From: Alisma plantago-aquatica
Lineage: Eukaryota; Streptophyta; Magnoliopsida; Alismatales; Alismataceae
Reading direction: 5' to 3'
Assembly (NCBI GenBank): GCA_963693085.1
Contig: OY856411.1
Coordinates: 1,353,057,550 to 1,353,121,549 of the forward strand
Length of the DNA: 64,000 nucleotides
Shown: positions 1 to 11,800 of the stretch, in pieces
Position numbering within the stretch: position 1 is the first letter of the stretch
Layout of the letters: every line of letters starts with the position of its first letter
Translations under genes and position numbers: made by a program
The notes under the pieces: generated by a model
Database searches by the model: none
Told to the model about the DNA's origin: nothing
Seen by the model: the letters and a program-made list of their open reading frames with translations, nothing else

Positions 1-177
1 TTGCAACGTCATTTGACGTCACACCTTCAGAGCAAACGTCCTCCTTTGCGCCGAGCACTCCCCCGAGCCATCCAAGACTGAAGAGAAGCAACATCGAGCG
101 GGAATCTTCATCGAGCGGAGAATCACTTCTCCATCTTCCCCGAGCTCTCTTCTTCTAATCCCATCTTTCTTGCAACA

Positions 178-1752
178 ATGGTGCACGCCGCCAGATCATC
201 ATCCTCGCAAGAGATTGTGGAGTTTGTTCCACCCCCTACTGCTTCAGTCTCACGTCCGCGCCTGGCTCACCCTTCCGCGGAGGTGAAGAAGGTCTATGAG
301 GATATCATGAAGCGAAAGATCGAGCCGACCCGATATGTGGACCGGGGAATGATCCGTGATCTGGGATTCGAGGCCAACTTGGCCTATGTGCTGAAGGGTC
401 AAGCACGCCACACCAGCATAAGGACAGGAGAGCTGGAGCGCCATGCGGATGGGCAGCCGTTCTTCGGCGAATGGCCCACCTACAAGGAATTGGTGGCGGA
501 GTTTATGGCGTCCCTCGACGTCTGCGTCGTACCCAACGACGTGGTGGCGTCCGACCGTGAGTGGATCAAGGGGAGGGTGTCCTTCCGGATTTTCAACATC
601 AACTACAACATCACTCTTAAGCAGTTCAACAACATCTTTAACTGGAACCACTCCCAACATAATCACCGACGCCTAGATTCCCGCACCGACTACGACAAGA
701 TCTTCGCCGAGCTAGTCACAGTGTCGGTGGGAAAGACAGTGAGCTACCATAATGCTGCAGTAGCGGACTTCGAGCATCCCTTCGTCCGGGTCTTATACCG
801 GATGTTGAGCCTTACGTTCTTTGCCCGGAGCGATTTGGCATTGAGCAAGTTTCAGGAGAGCGATCTTTTCTTCCTCTACATGCTCCTGAAGCGACAAGAA
901 TGCAACTGGGGTGCGTTCTTTCTGCAGCGTGTCCTGGCAGTGAAGAGGAGTACAAGGAAGGCTCCGATCCATTTTGGTGGGCTCATCACCAAGTTGGCGC
1001 ACTACTTGGGGCTGAATTTTCAGTCCATGACTCCGATTTCCACAAAGAGTAAGGTGAACGTGCAACACTTGCACCGTTCAAACCTTATCCTTCTCCGGGA
1101 TGGGTTGGCGTACGCACATTGCCACGTCAACCAAGCTTATCAGGAGTGCTCACTGCCGGACGCCGTCTTCCACATCGAGGGAGCCCAGCACTTCCGATGG
1201 CCGATCATAGCCGTCGAGTCCGATGAAGAAGAAGGCGGTGATGACGAGCAAGGAGGCGAGGCTGAGGAGGAAGAGGAGGCTTTCACACCTCTTCGTGCAT
1301 GTGTGGCACCACGGAAGCGTCCTAGGATGCATCCGGGTGCATCTTCATCATCTCAGCCCCTGCCGCCATCACCACAGCACGAGCAGCCAGCCGAGGATCC
1401 CTATTCCATGCAGGGAATGTACACGATGCTGCAGGATATACAACAGACTCAGCAGCAGCACATGGCTATGTATACCGGCATTCATGAGACTACGAGCCGG
1501 GTACTTGATAATCAACAGGCTATGTTCGAGAACGAGCGGCTCATCCTCGCCAACCAAGAGCAAATACACAACCGGTTGCAGTGGATAGAGACGCAACAGG
1601 AGCCCTTCTTCGACCATTATTGGAGTCGAGATTACTTTGGAGGCTATCCACAGCCTCCTCCGAGGACCCAATATGATCCAAGCTTCCAGGGGGAGTATCC
1701 TTCTTGGGATCCTACGGCCCCGCAATACCCACCTCCGCCTCCACGAGAATGA
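178..1752 (+). CDS. Athila ORF1-like / putative plant transposon protein, 524 aa, intact
   Basis: An uninterrupted ORF of 524 residues with GC-richer codons than its surroundings. The core (about residues 100-310) resembles the Athila 'retrotransposon ORF-1' / 'putative plant transposon protein' families: a VSFRIFNINYNITLKQFNNIF block (135-155), LYRMLSLTFFARSD (206-219), a DLFFLYMLL block (229-237) and APIHFGGLITKLAHYLGL (262-279). It is followed by an acidic tract (348-368), a basic RKRPR patch at 379-383 that could be a nuclear signal, a Gln-rich possible coiled coil (418-474) and a Pro/Tyr-rich tail (490-524). It lies between the pol side and the 3' LTR, the place of the third, env-like ORF in Athila elements. 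No signal peptide or membrane segment is evident, so an envelope role is not supported. Molecular function is unknown. The ATG at 178 is the first in frame. It may be recent or constrained, because nothing else in the window is this open. Confidence 0.75.
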   Translation: MVHAARSSSSQEIVEFVPPPTASVSRPRLAHPSAEVKKVYEDIMKRKIEPTRYVDRGMIRDLGFEANLAYVLKGQARHTSIRTGELERHADGQPFFGEWPTYKELVAEFMASLDVCVVPNDVVASDREWIKGRVSFRIFNINYNITLKQFNNIFNWNHSQHNHRRLDSRTDYDKIFAELVTVSVGKTVSYHNAAVADFEHPFVRVLYRMLSLTFFARSDLALSKFQESDLFFLYMLLKRQECNWGAFFLQRVLAVKRSTRKAPIHFGGLITKLAHYLGLNFQSMTPISTKSKVNVQHLHRSNLILLRDGLAYAHCHVNQAYQECSLPDAVFHIEGAQHFRWPIIAVESDEEEGGDDEQGGEAEEEEEAFTPLRACVAPRKRPRMHPGASSSSQPLPPSPQHEQPAEDPYSMQGMYTMLQDIQQTQQQHMAMYTGIHETTSRVLDNQQAMFENERLILANQEQIHNRLQWIETQQEPFFDHYWSRDYFGGYPQPPPRTQYDPSFQGEYPSWDPTAPQYPPPPPRE

Positions 1753-3321
1753 TCAGGGTATCTCTGTTCCACTCTTAAGATTGTTTTTGACTATGAGGCC
1801 ATAGTCAAATTCAAGCTTAGGGGGTAGCTGGAACAGCTATATCTTTTCTTTTGTTGGTTTTTAGTTTTTGCTTTGCTTTTTGTTCTTGTTTTTTTTAGTT
1901 TTTTTGTTTAGGATCCACATCTATCTAGTGTAACTGTGGATGTCGTAAAAGTTGTCATCTCGCTGTGTATTCATGGGAAATTTAAGGGAATTTTAAAATT
2001 TTTGTGTCTTTTGGATAGCTTGACTTGGTTGTCCTTGGGGAACTTGTCCGATGAAAATGATTGATTATGTCAACCTTAAAACAATATGTCACAACCACAC
2101 CCCTGTTGACTCATGAAAAGTGGATAGTAACGGTTGTTTGAGCGTAACCTAACCAAATGGTAATGAGACCTTAATTGGATGTAAGAGAGAGAACCCTCCA
2201 AACCACTACACAGGTCAGTAAGGAGGGACACATAATACTCTTCTAAGGTTCAGTCATCTAATCTTGTGATCATTCCACTTCATTTTTCCATAATCCACCT
2301 AAGAATTGGAAGTAAAGCACAGTTTTAATTCCTTCTTGTGTGCATAGCATTTAGATAGGAATTGCATTGATATTTTCCATACTTTTGCATAAAAAGAGAA
2401 AAATATAGGGATTCATGCACACTACCTTTAGGTGCATGGCATGTAGTTGCACTCATGACTTTCATGATTATCATGCATAAAGTACACCATGTATCTCAGT
2501 TTTTCCTCAAAAGTGATCTAAACTGTTCCATACCTTCGAAATATCGCAAAGATTTCCAATCATGAAGAAAACAGCCCAATACATGTATCTCTAAGCAATT
2601 ATGGATATGTGGGCTACAAGAAAAAAAAAAGAGAAGAAATTTTTTTTTGCTGAAAATCTGAAAAAAATTGAGAAAAGAAGAAAAAAAAAGGAGAGAATTT
2701 AGAAGAAAATGGAATAAGAGGGAGAAAGGAACATGATATCACTCGCATTACAGGAAAATTGAGTACATGATGTGGCTTAAGTAGATTTCCATCTCATTTT
2801 GAGGTGGAAGGTTAGGGCATGCATCATTTCACCCAAATTAGGCATTAGGGCATTTTTATTGTGCATTTGCATCACGTAGGACATTTTGTTTTATGCATTT
2901 TGAAACTGTGCAATACTTCCAAGTTCTTCCATGAACCACCCATTCCATCCACCCGTTGCTCGGATTGGTAGGCCACTGTGAATTTCTCCTCACTAATGAT
3001 TATCAGGAGAACTGTTTCCATGTAGATGGTAGTTAAGGGCGAGCAACGTAGTGTAGGCGATCACAAGATGCACCAATGCTGAATCGGCGAATTTTATTAT
3101 GTTAACTGCCCTATGTGATAGTGTTCATCGGTTTGAAGGACAATTTCTCTTATTGACGATTATTGTCGCCTTTAGGGTAATTACTGTTATGTGGTTAGAG
3201 AAGGCCGGTTTGAGAACGTTCAGTGGGAGTCACATGGGATGTGGGTTGGTGTGTTGATTTTTAGTTGACATATGCAATTATATTCTAAGGATTAGTTGCT
3301 CGAGGGCGAGCAATGTTTAAG
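1753..3321 (+). other. Non-coding 3' spacer of element A
   Basis: About 1.6 kb between the ORF stop and the polypurine tract without any credible reading frame. It includes a strongly purine-rich, poly(A)-rich stretch (about 2618-2735). Long untranslated regions before the 3' LTR are usual in Athila/Tat elements. No further feature is recognised. Confidence 0.6.
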
Positions 3322-3331
3322 CTTAGGGGAG
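3322..3331 (+). other. Polypurine tract of element A
   Basis: CTTAGGGGAG directly upstream of the LTR start TGATGCGA. It is the plus-strand primer site expected at this position in an LTR retrotransposon. Confidence 0.65.
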
Positions 3332-3333
3332 TT

Positions 3334-4949
3334 TGATGCGATGATTTTGAGTCGCATTTATAGACCTTTTTCATATGTGTTTTGTGCTCTAATTACTCAT
3401 TTTTATGGATAATATTGCATAATTCACTTAATTCGGTCTTTGCCATCATATCATATCGAATCCCCTTTGTTTTACTATTTTGAGCATTATTTATCATAAT
3501 ATTATTATATGTGTGGATTTACTTGGTCTTGTTGTGAAATTTCAGGAAAAACAAGTATTTGCTTCCGTCGATACCATCGACGGAAGTCAATACCATCGAC
3601 CAAGCCACAAATTCCCAGACGAGAGGAGCAGCACAGAGTCGATACCAGCGACACCCAAGTCGATGGTATCGAGATTCCTTCAGATTGCTGGCGAGGAAAC
3701 TGTCGATACCATCGACCCAAGTCGATGCCATCGACACATGGAGAGCTACAACGTCGCTAAATGACAACAACCGACGCTAAAGAGAGTCGATACCATCGAC
3801 CCAAGTCGATGGTATCGAGATGACCACAGGCGCTCAGACTAAAAGAAAGGGAAGTTGCCGCTAATCCGCTGGGTCGATACCATCGACCCGCGTCGATGGT
3901 ATCGACGCCGGCAGATATGCGTTGGATCTGTTTTGATCTCGATCGGACGACTATTGTTATTTGACGACCTAATTAGGGACTTATACCTAATGACGGCCGC
4001 CCAGACGGGAGGAGATCTCATTTTTGGATTGCACGAGTGCCGAGGAAGGAGAGAAAGGAGAACGGAGGCCAGAAGCTCATCCCGGGTGATTCGGACGCTG
4101 CCGGAGATGATTTCCACCACCGACAGGCGGGGAAGCTCGTGTTCTACGCCAAGGATCTACCAGTTCTTCTCCGTTCAGGGGTTTTCCCACTTGTTTCACG
4201 TTTTTCTTATGAAATCCCCCATTTCTACCATGTATTCGTGTGAGATGAACATGAGAGGCTAAAACCCTCAATCTTTAGGACCGGGAGTAGCCCGGGAATA
4301 CATTGTATGACATTTTTATATTGATAATTCATATTTTCTCTCTCAAATCCATGGTATAGATTCGTTTTCTCCATTTCTATTGTTATGCTTGATCACCATA
4401 ATAATAATTTAATGCCCTTAATCACTTCGACAGAAGGATTAATGGTTGAAAAGAAACGAAATCTACATTAATTAATAAAACCCTTGACAAAGGAGTTGTA
4501 AAATTAATGGTGGGAACTGAGGGACCGTTTATAATGCACTTAGTTTAGGGGAATGAATACTACGACGGTGGAATCAACCTAAACCTAAGTAGTGACTTAC
4601 ACCACGACAGTGGGTAATTCTGTATTCAGGCCACTACCCGGATAGAGAGAGAAGTGTGAGGAATTATATGAAACCTAATACAATGTTGACCCGCGGTGAA
4701 ACCGCCATCCTAAAGATATCCCTTTGAATTGATTAAATTAACCTTTAATCGATTGTTTTCTTTGTTTGATTTTTATTTTCTTTTAATTTCAACAACAAAA
4801 CCCTACTTTGTTAATCGGCCTAGCTGATTGTGATTAGTTAGTAGAAGTCTCCAATAATTCACGTATCCCTGAGTTCGACTCGGGCCTCACAAGGCCTATA
4901 TTACTCGACACGTATACTTGCGTTTAAGCGCGTAGTAAAATACACGTCA
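3334..4949 (+). repeat. 3' LTR of element A (1,616 bp)
   Basis: Starts TGATGCGA after the polypurine tract and ends TACACGTCA at the junction with the interrupted pol. The last about 90 bp contain a 'tccctgagttcgactcggg' segment and a 'gcgcgta' run, in the style of Athila/Tat LTR ends. The 5' LTR is outside the window, so age cannot be judged. A dense near-palindromic motif array sits at 3567-3906. Confidence 0.75.
3567..3906 (+). repeat. Array of 10 near-palindromic 15-mers, GTCGATACCATCGAC type
   Basis: Ten copies in 340 bp. Exact GTCGATACCATCGAC lies at 3567, 3702, 3786 and 3873. One-base variants lie at 3586 (GTCAAT..), 3638 (..CAGCGAC) and 3721 (..GCC..). Reverse-complement forms (GTCGATGGTATCGAG/C) lie at 3659, 3805 and 3892. 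Each unit has 6-bp complementary arms (GTCGAT/ATCGAC) around a 3-nt centre. Neighbours are paired 4-6 nt apart (3638/3659, 3702/3721, 3786/3805, 3873/3892), so three pairs can also form longer hairpins. Function unknown; a protein-binding array is an inference. Confidence 0.9.
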
Positions 4950-6594
4950 TGCCCCAATCATCCAGTCACCCAATTGGAGCATTCCTTTCGAATTGATGTG
5001 CGACACCAACGACTTCACAATAGGAGTTGTACTAGGATAAAAGAAGGACATATGACATCACATGATTTATTATACCAGTAAATGTTGGATGAGGCACAAA
5101 TAAATGACACCACCACCAATAAGGAGATACTAGCCATTATATACGCATTTGACAAATTTGGTTCTTATTTGGTTGGTTCTAAGGTGACTGTTTATACAGA
5201 CCACGGTGCAATCAAATACCTAATGTAGAAAAAGGATGCCAAGCCTAAATTTTTGTGTGGGGCGTTGTTTTACAAGAATTTGACCACAAAATTGTTGCAA
5301 AAAGGGCACAAAGAATTTCGTTGTGGATCATCTATCAAGAATTAGGGTGGAGGATGATTGCCCTTTACCTATAAATTAAAGTTATGTTGATGGAGCCATC
5401 TACTCTGCACAAGCCATTGAACCAGAAGGGCCATGGTATGAAAATTTCTGTAACTATCTCACCTGCAAATAGCTTCCACTAGAGATAACCTACAATCAAA
5501 AGAAGAATTTTTTCTCAGTCTTGAAGAACTACTATTGGGATGACCCCTTACTGTTCAGATGTTGCACCGATAATATTTACAAAAGATGTATCCCTAAAGA
5601 TGAAGCTCCAAAGATCTTGTATGAATGCCAATCCTCCCCTTATGGAGGGCATCTTAGAGTAGGAACATCATCTGAGTTCCTCCAATCAGGTTTCTATTAG
5701 CCTTCACTATTCAAGGATGACAATGCCTTCATCAGGGCATGCAGTGAGTGTCAACGCACTAGAAATATCTAAAAAAGGAATGAATTGTCAATGTCTGATA
5801 GGATAGAGGTTGATATTTTCGATGTTTGGGGGATCGACTATATGGGTCCATTCATGTCCTCTTATGGCTATTAGTATATTTTGATAGTAGTTAACTATGT
5901 ATCCAAATGGGTCGAAGTTGTAGCCACCACCACCTGTGATGCTAAGTTAGTTATAAAGCTCTTCACAAAAATAATCTTTCCAAGGTATGGAGTCCCTACA
6001 ACAATCATCAGCGATGGCGGGTCGCATTTTGCCAAAAAGCATTTTGAATTGCTATTAAAGATATAATAGGCGAGGAATAAGGTTACAATACCTTAACTCC
6101 TGCAAACCTCTAGTCAAGTCAAAGTTTCCAACATGCAAATTAAGCAAAATTTTGAAAAAAATATTGGAAAATCTTGAAAAGATTTGTTAGCCAAGTTAGA
6201 CGATGCTCTGTGGGCTTACAGGACTACCTACAAAGTGCATATAGGCACCACACCTTATCGACTGATCTATGGGAAGGTGTGCCATCTTCCTATTGAGCTG
6301 GAACACAAAGCTTTCTGGGCCAACAAATGCCTCGACATGGACCCTTCCCTAGTCGGAAAGAAAATATTTCTTCATATCCAGGAGCTTGATGAACTTAGGC
6401 TACATGCCTATAAAAACACAAGAATCTATAAGCAAAGAACCAAAGTTTGGCATGATTCCCATCTAAAGAAGAAATACGTTAAGGAAGGTGACAAAGTTCT
6501 GCTCTTCAAATCATCTATTTGTCTCTTCCCAGGAAAATTGCAAACTTGTTGGTCGAGACCATTCGTGGTGGAAAAATTTACCCGTCTGGGATGA
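4950..6594 (+). pseudogene. Decayed Athila pol: RNase H, integrase zinc finger, integrase core and C-terminal part
   Basis: Translation in shifting frames shows gypsy pol motifs in the expected order. The RNase H start is IPFELMCDTNDFTIGVVLG (about 4980-5036), followed by GSKVTVYTDH and a 'VVDHLSR'-like segment. The integrase HHCC region follows (YGGH near 5640, CSECQRT near 5745), then the core with DYMGPF near 5840, YVSKWVEVVA near 5900 and SDGGSHF near 6012. A C-terminal stretch ([31 protein letters not shown]) occupies 6184-6594. Stops and frameshifts break it throughout. Wording of the motifs is closest to Athila-clade pol. Everything upstream of RNase H was displaced by the insertion of element A. 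Confidence 0.85.
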
Positions 6595-7348
6595 GTTGCA
6601 CTTCACCTCTCAATGCAAGTACAGCGATCCTAACTCAATTCAACATTCCCATGTATGAATTTCATTTTGGATCACAAACCTACTCCTCAACTCCATAATT
6701 TCCACTCTCGTGGTAAAGAAGGAGTTTCCAAGAGAGTACCTCCTTACTCTCCTACCTATCTTCTCAGATCAAGAAAAAGAGCATAAAACATACACATAAG
6801 GTGGTCAGCCATACATGCAGAAAAGAAGAAATTGGTGCTCACAAGGTGGAAAAGCAAGAAACATAGCATTTAGTACGAAATTATCATGTTATATACATGC
6901 TATGACATGGGAGCTACTCTCCCATGTCCAAGAAAAGGAAACTACTCGTTCATAATGGTGTACAGTAGAAATTGCACAGAAATTTCAGAGTTCAACATGA
7001 TTTAGAGAAGGAAAAGTTAAGAAAACCCAAGGTGTAACCCAAGAGGAGTAGAATTCCATCTTGAGGATGAAATTCCACTTCTACAGCTGCTCCAAACTAG
7101 AAAAACCTCTCTTCCAAGAAGCTTTAAGGAGTGAAGAAGCTCTGTTGCACCTTGGAGAAGAAGATTGGAGAAGAAAAGAAGAAGAATGGGGTTCTTTAGC
7201 AAGAAACCACCTCCAAAATCACCCTCCTTGCTCTAGACTTGCTCTTGGATGAAAGATTTTCAAATTATAACCAAAGATAACTGCTCTATAGAGTGGTTTC
7301 ATCTTTTAAAATGAAAGGAATTGTATTTGAAAAATGTTGAAACTGATA
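6595..7348. other. Unassigned sequence after the Athila pol relic
   Basis: No credible gene. The first about 190 bp may be further decayed pol C-terminus (a short HKPTPQLHNFHSR-like translation). From about 6800 the composition changes to sequence with purine-rich GAAGAAG runs near 7130-7190, similar in texture to LTR sequence elsewhere in the window. Confidence 0.4.
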
Positions 7349-7596
7349 GGCACACAGTGTGTCTTTCTTTGGATACGACATGTCTTGTCTCTAGTTGTTA
7401 ATCTGAGTGTAAAGCACACGACATGTTTAAATTTTTTCACGCCGTGTACGTTACCATAAAGGCAAGGCTCGGTTCTGAATTCCCAGGTACACATTGTGTC
7501 TTTTGTGGACATGCCGTGTACTTTTCTTCAGTGACTGAAGTACTAGGCCGTCTAGAAATGTGCATGTTGTGTCTTAAATAAGACACGTCGTGTGCA
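7349..7596. repeat. Array of 8 near-palindromic motifs, RACACGNCGTGTNC type
   Basis: Eight related 14-17-mers in about 250 bp, at 7349 (GGCACACAGTGTGTC), 7373, 7414, 7436 (TTCACGCCGTGTACG), 7486 (GGTACACATTGTGTC), 7507 (GGACATGCCGTGTAC), 7560 and 7580 (AAGACACGTCGTGTGCA). Most variation is CG to TG or CA. It lies in unassigned LTR-like DNA. Confidence 0.75.
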
Positions 7597-8898
7597 TTGC
7601 TGTTTCAGTAGAATTAAAGTTTTGAACGTCTACAAGGCATGGAGAAGTCCTGATAATGATGAATTTGAGTTGGGATATCTCCAATTTGATCCTTTTGATG
7701 CATTCCTGCAATACACATCATGTGATGAGCAAAATAACAAAAAGGTGGCAAGAATGATATGAAAAGAGGCTAAATGAGAACAAAATGAACTGAATTTGTG
7801 TGTGAAATCATGTGAAAAGTTGATGTGGAAATCACACAACATGATGTCACTTGTTGACACTTCTATAGTGATTATGAACCTTAATAAGGCACTGTGAGAT
7901 AAAGTTGTTCCCTACAAGAACAAGTACTATGTGACTAGGTCTTGTGACCTTGGCAGAGGCTTGCTGCCTAGATTGGAGGTGATATCCTCAGGTGATGTGA
8001 TAAGGGATTGTTATCCCACGGTGATATGATAATGGTGATGGCCTTGTGAATAGTAGTGAAAAAGTAACATGTGGTGATGTGATCAGTTTATGTTTTATAC
8101 ATTTTATATCTTCTGAAGTTGCATCCTACTTTATCTTTGTAGGTTATTTTTAGGATTTATATGTAACTTGATTGATGCAGTATAAAAGATACCCAATTGG
8201 CTTAATTAATAAAGAAAAATCCTAATCATGTAGATTCTATGTGCAATAGATCCATTCCATTGTTAGAACTTATTGAATGGTGAAACAAGTATTCCAAGGG
8301 AAACTCAGAGCGCAGACTATTGAGTATGCTAGGTGCAAGTGACTAGGTGTCCTTGACATCTTGATTCCATGATTTAGAGGATGGATTCGGTTATGCCTTG
8401 GTAGGAGAACAACTATGGTCGTATCTTAGTGTATATGATGTGATAGAGGGCAACTGTGGTTGTAACTCAGATGAATGGTTTTGTACACCCTCTTCACTAG
8501 TGCCATGACCTATATACCAAGGCGAACTAGCTTGTTATGCAGTTGGACTCTATATGTCATTGCAGTTGAATTTGTACTGACTGAGGGGGTGATATTATAG
8601 AAGTTTGATTCTCCTAGATCTTATGTGGCATTGATTTTGACTTAGTAGGGGTCAGTTCAAGCATGAGTGGTATACCTCATCTCCATAGGGCTTAAAAGAC
8701 ATAATACATCCGTGTAGTATACCTGTCTAGGGTTAAACACGACTCACATTGGATGTTTGACCTTTGCCTTGTTTCTTATATTTTTGAGTTGTTATTTTTT
8801 AAACATATTTTTCATTTCGTTCTACAAGTATATGATGTTCCACTTATCAATTGTAGATGTTTAATCTTCCTAATATGCATTATCAGTTTTAATTGTAT
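7597..8898. other. Unassigned LTR-like sequence left of element B
   Basis: About 1.3 kb without a supportable gene. It contains a TATA-like GTATAAAAGA at 8180-8189 on the plus strand, so it could be part of an LTR whose partner is not in the window. No terminal repeats or target duplications were found. Confidence 0.35.
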
Positions 8899-11800
8899 TG
8901 TCACGGAACAGGAATCTTAGTCCCATGAACGAAATGAGTACCAAAGACAACATGTGGAAGCATGAAATTCTTAGCATACATGAAAAAATAACATAATAAA
9001 AGCACCAATCATAATCTCAACATTCAATGAGATATATAAAGCAACAATATTTATAACAAGCTTGCCATTACATATTCAAGTGTATGCTTTTACAAGCCTT
9101 CTCATGTATATTAGGGATCTTACAGCAAGAACACCTGACATAGCTCACCAAACACATCAACTTCTAGCTTTCTCTGAACCTAAAAACAAAATATAAGAAA
9201 TGGGTCAACATACGAGGTATTGAGTACAAGGCTAAAAGATACACACATACATAAGCTTTGCATAATTTGAAAAGAGAGTACAAGAGTAAATGGGCAAGAA
9301 TAAACATTTTAACTGTTTAGCAAAAAGAGAACTCATGTTTAATGTCATTTCACTCTAATTATACCATCATTTCATGCATTCATCCATATCATGTATTCGT
9401 AAGGCCTTTTATGGACACCTTCTCACTGGTAGAGTCTATGAGGGTGCTCAAGATTAGCTAACCCTTTTATCAGCGATCCGCCCTATCTTGATAACTCAAG
9501 TAGAACGCCCATCCTCATGTCCTTACCTCAAAACTTTAGGCTGGTGCATGAGGTTTGTATAATGGAGTTTCTATATTATGTTTGCAAGTTATAAAATAAT
9601 GATACGACACAAACATCAAGTACAATACTAGAATATTACGTGCTAATATTTGAGCAAGTAAACAGTCATAAATATGTATCACATTTCAAATAAGAAATCC
9701 ACATTCATATAATTATTAAAGCCCACACCTGATTCACAAGTTCTTAACTTAACTTATCCTTAACCATCTAGCAACAAGCCATACTTGATTAAGCACAAGA
9801 TTACATACATGTATTAGATTCTCATCATTAACCCTAATTGGCTCTATTTTTATGGTATTGACCAAGTTAGGTTCACATTTGATGATCTTTTACTGATTTA
9901 GATAACATCATGATGGTGTTATTCAAGTTCCATGTCATTTCAAGATTCCAACTATTTTGTATGGTCGTTACAAGGTTTTGGTTACTTATGTACATTCTAG
10001 GTAAAAAGGACTCACATTATAACAACCAAGGTCATGGATCATCAAGACATGATATTTATACAAGATATGATATTAGATAAGCAATATTATGATTTAAGAA
10101 GCACTATCAATTATAGGTGGGTTTCCTCTAGAGTCTAGGCAACATAACATTCTACAATATCAACATGCCTTCCAAAAACCAACACATAAGATTTAGGTGA
10201 GAAGGTCCCAACACATGGATAGGACGGGACACCCAAATCAAGGGAATCATAAAGGTGGATACTTCCTGATTTGAGAGGGGAAAACATAACATCAAGATCC
10301 ATATCACATTTGGGACACAAGGAAAACAACTAATCCATTTTAGAATACATTAGGTCATAATGGATGTATCAAGTGTCACAAGAACCATCATAGAAGAAAA
10401 GGGTATATATCATATTCATTTAAGTCATAATCATCACAAGGTTACTAATTTGATGTGTCTAACATAGTGTGATGCATAAGGGGGCCAACAACCACATTGT
10501 GGTTAAGTATCATCATGAATCACCAAGGTGGCACAATCAAGCATTAAGTATCATATAGAATAAACATGATCAAAAGAGGTTCATGGGATTATATAGTCTC
10601 ATGGAGGGGTACTTGACATTGATTTAGAGTTTGATCCAAAATTAGGCATAATTAGGAGGCATGATTAGAAATTTAGCACAATCTACATCATTACTAGTCC
10701 AAACAAGTCATATTATACAATTAAGGACATAGAAGAGAAATTGGGGAAGTATGACTCTCATTTAGCTTAAAGGTGCACAAACGTTACTGATCAATTGAGC
10801 AAGAGGGTAAAACTACACTAAAAGTTCAAGCTTTAACATCATTATTCATTAGATATAATTAAACATAGCCCAAGATTGTATATTTAGCAAAAAAATAGAA
10901 AAGGGACATGTTTTTAGGCTCTGAAACCAAGCCCAAGTTATAGCAATTTTTTAGAGGATCAATTTACATAGAATATGCCCATATTGGGATTAGGGGGTCT
11001 AGACATCATGATTTCCATAAAAACCACATTGAAAACTATAGGGAAGGGGTGTTTGAGTGTTACCCTACATTTATCTGATTTGAGGCAGTATTTGGGCTCT
11101 TTGTTTGCAATTTAATGGTCAGCTCCCGCATCCCACACTTGTGCCCGTGTGGCAGTAAGGCCAGGTCAATGCAACTTGAACCCCAGCCAAGTGTAGGGAT
11201 CCACAAAGGCACGTGGAGCAATATGGAGTGTTGGCGAGTGATCAAATGGCCATTTCGTGGTCTCCCCCCTGCCCTAGCTGCACGAGGCAGTGACCCACCT
11301 ACCCCAAGCCCGCAGCAGTGGTGATACCTGAGCGGCTTGTCAAAGCTTGAGCAGGGACAAGGGGAAGGCCACGAAGCCACTCCGAAATTGGTCGTCTTCA
11401 TTCACCTTGTCTTTTCAATGCCAGAAAGGGTCTTGGTTGTGGATGTCATGCAGCATGGCACGCGTACCCACATCTTGTTGTTGCGGCGGCACATATGACG
11501 AGGAGGGAAAACAAGGAGGAAGGGGGGGAATAGGGCATGAAAAGGAGAGGAAAAGTGAGGCAAATGAACCACAAAGAAGAAATAGAAAGGACTCACACAT
11601 CAAATTCATGCAAAGGGCATGGAAGGGGGTGATTGACATAGTAAAAGCTAGGCTTAGTGCTATTGTCATTTAACCTTAGTACAAAGGTGAAAGACAGCTC
11701 CACATACAATGGATCCAGGTTTGATCCGATCCAATAGTAAAGAAATAGCACGCTAGGGTTTTGGTAAGGGTTGGATGGTGTCTAGGCCACATCGAGTTTG

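Larger units (their letters stand above)
1..4949 (+). mobile_element. Element A: 3' portion of an Athila-like Ty3/gypsy retrotransposon
   Basis: The window opens inside this element. Visible in order are a long ORF, a 1.6-kb non-coding spacer, a polypurine tract and one LTR ending in CA at 4949. No primer-binding site follows the LTR, so it is the 3' LTR and the rest of the element (gag, pol, 5' LTR) lies upstream of the window. Immediately after 4949 an older Athila pol resumes in frame (its residues read APIIQSPNW), which means A was inserted into that pol. The expected duplicated target is TGCCC or similar at 4950, but its partner is off-window. The Athila assignment comes from the ORF, the spacer layout and the LTR end; the pol domains needed to prove it are not visible. 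Confidence 0.8.

Noticed and set aside
250..1725. Minus-strand and alternate-frame ORFs overlapping 178-1752
   Set aside because: Shadows of the Athila ORF, caused by its high GC content and lack of stops.
3567..3906. CRISPR-like repeat array
   Set aside because: Units occur in both orientations, spacers are irregular (4 to 60 nt), and the context is a plant LTR.
11060..11673. ORFs of 60-113 codons on both strands
   Set aside because: Inside the 3' LTR of B in a GC-rich patch; no protein family recognisable.
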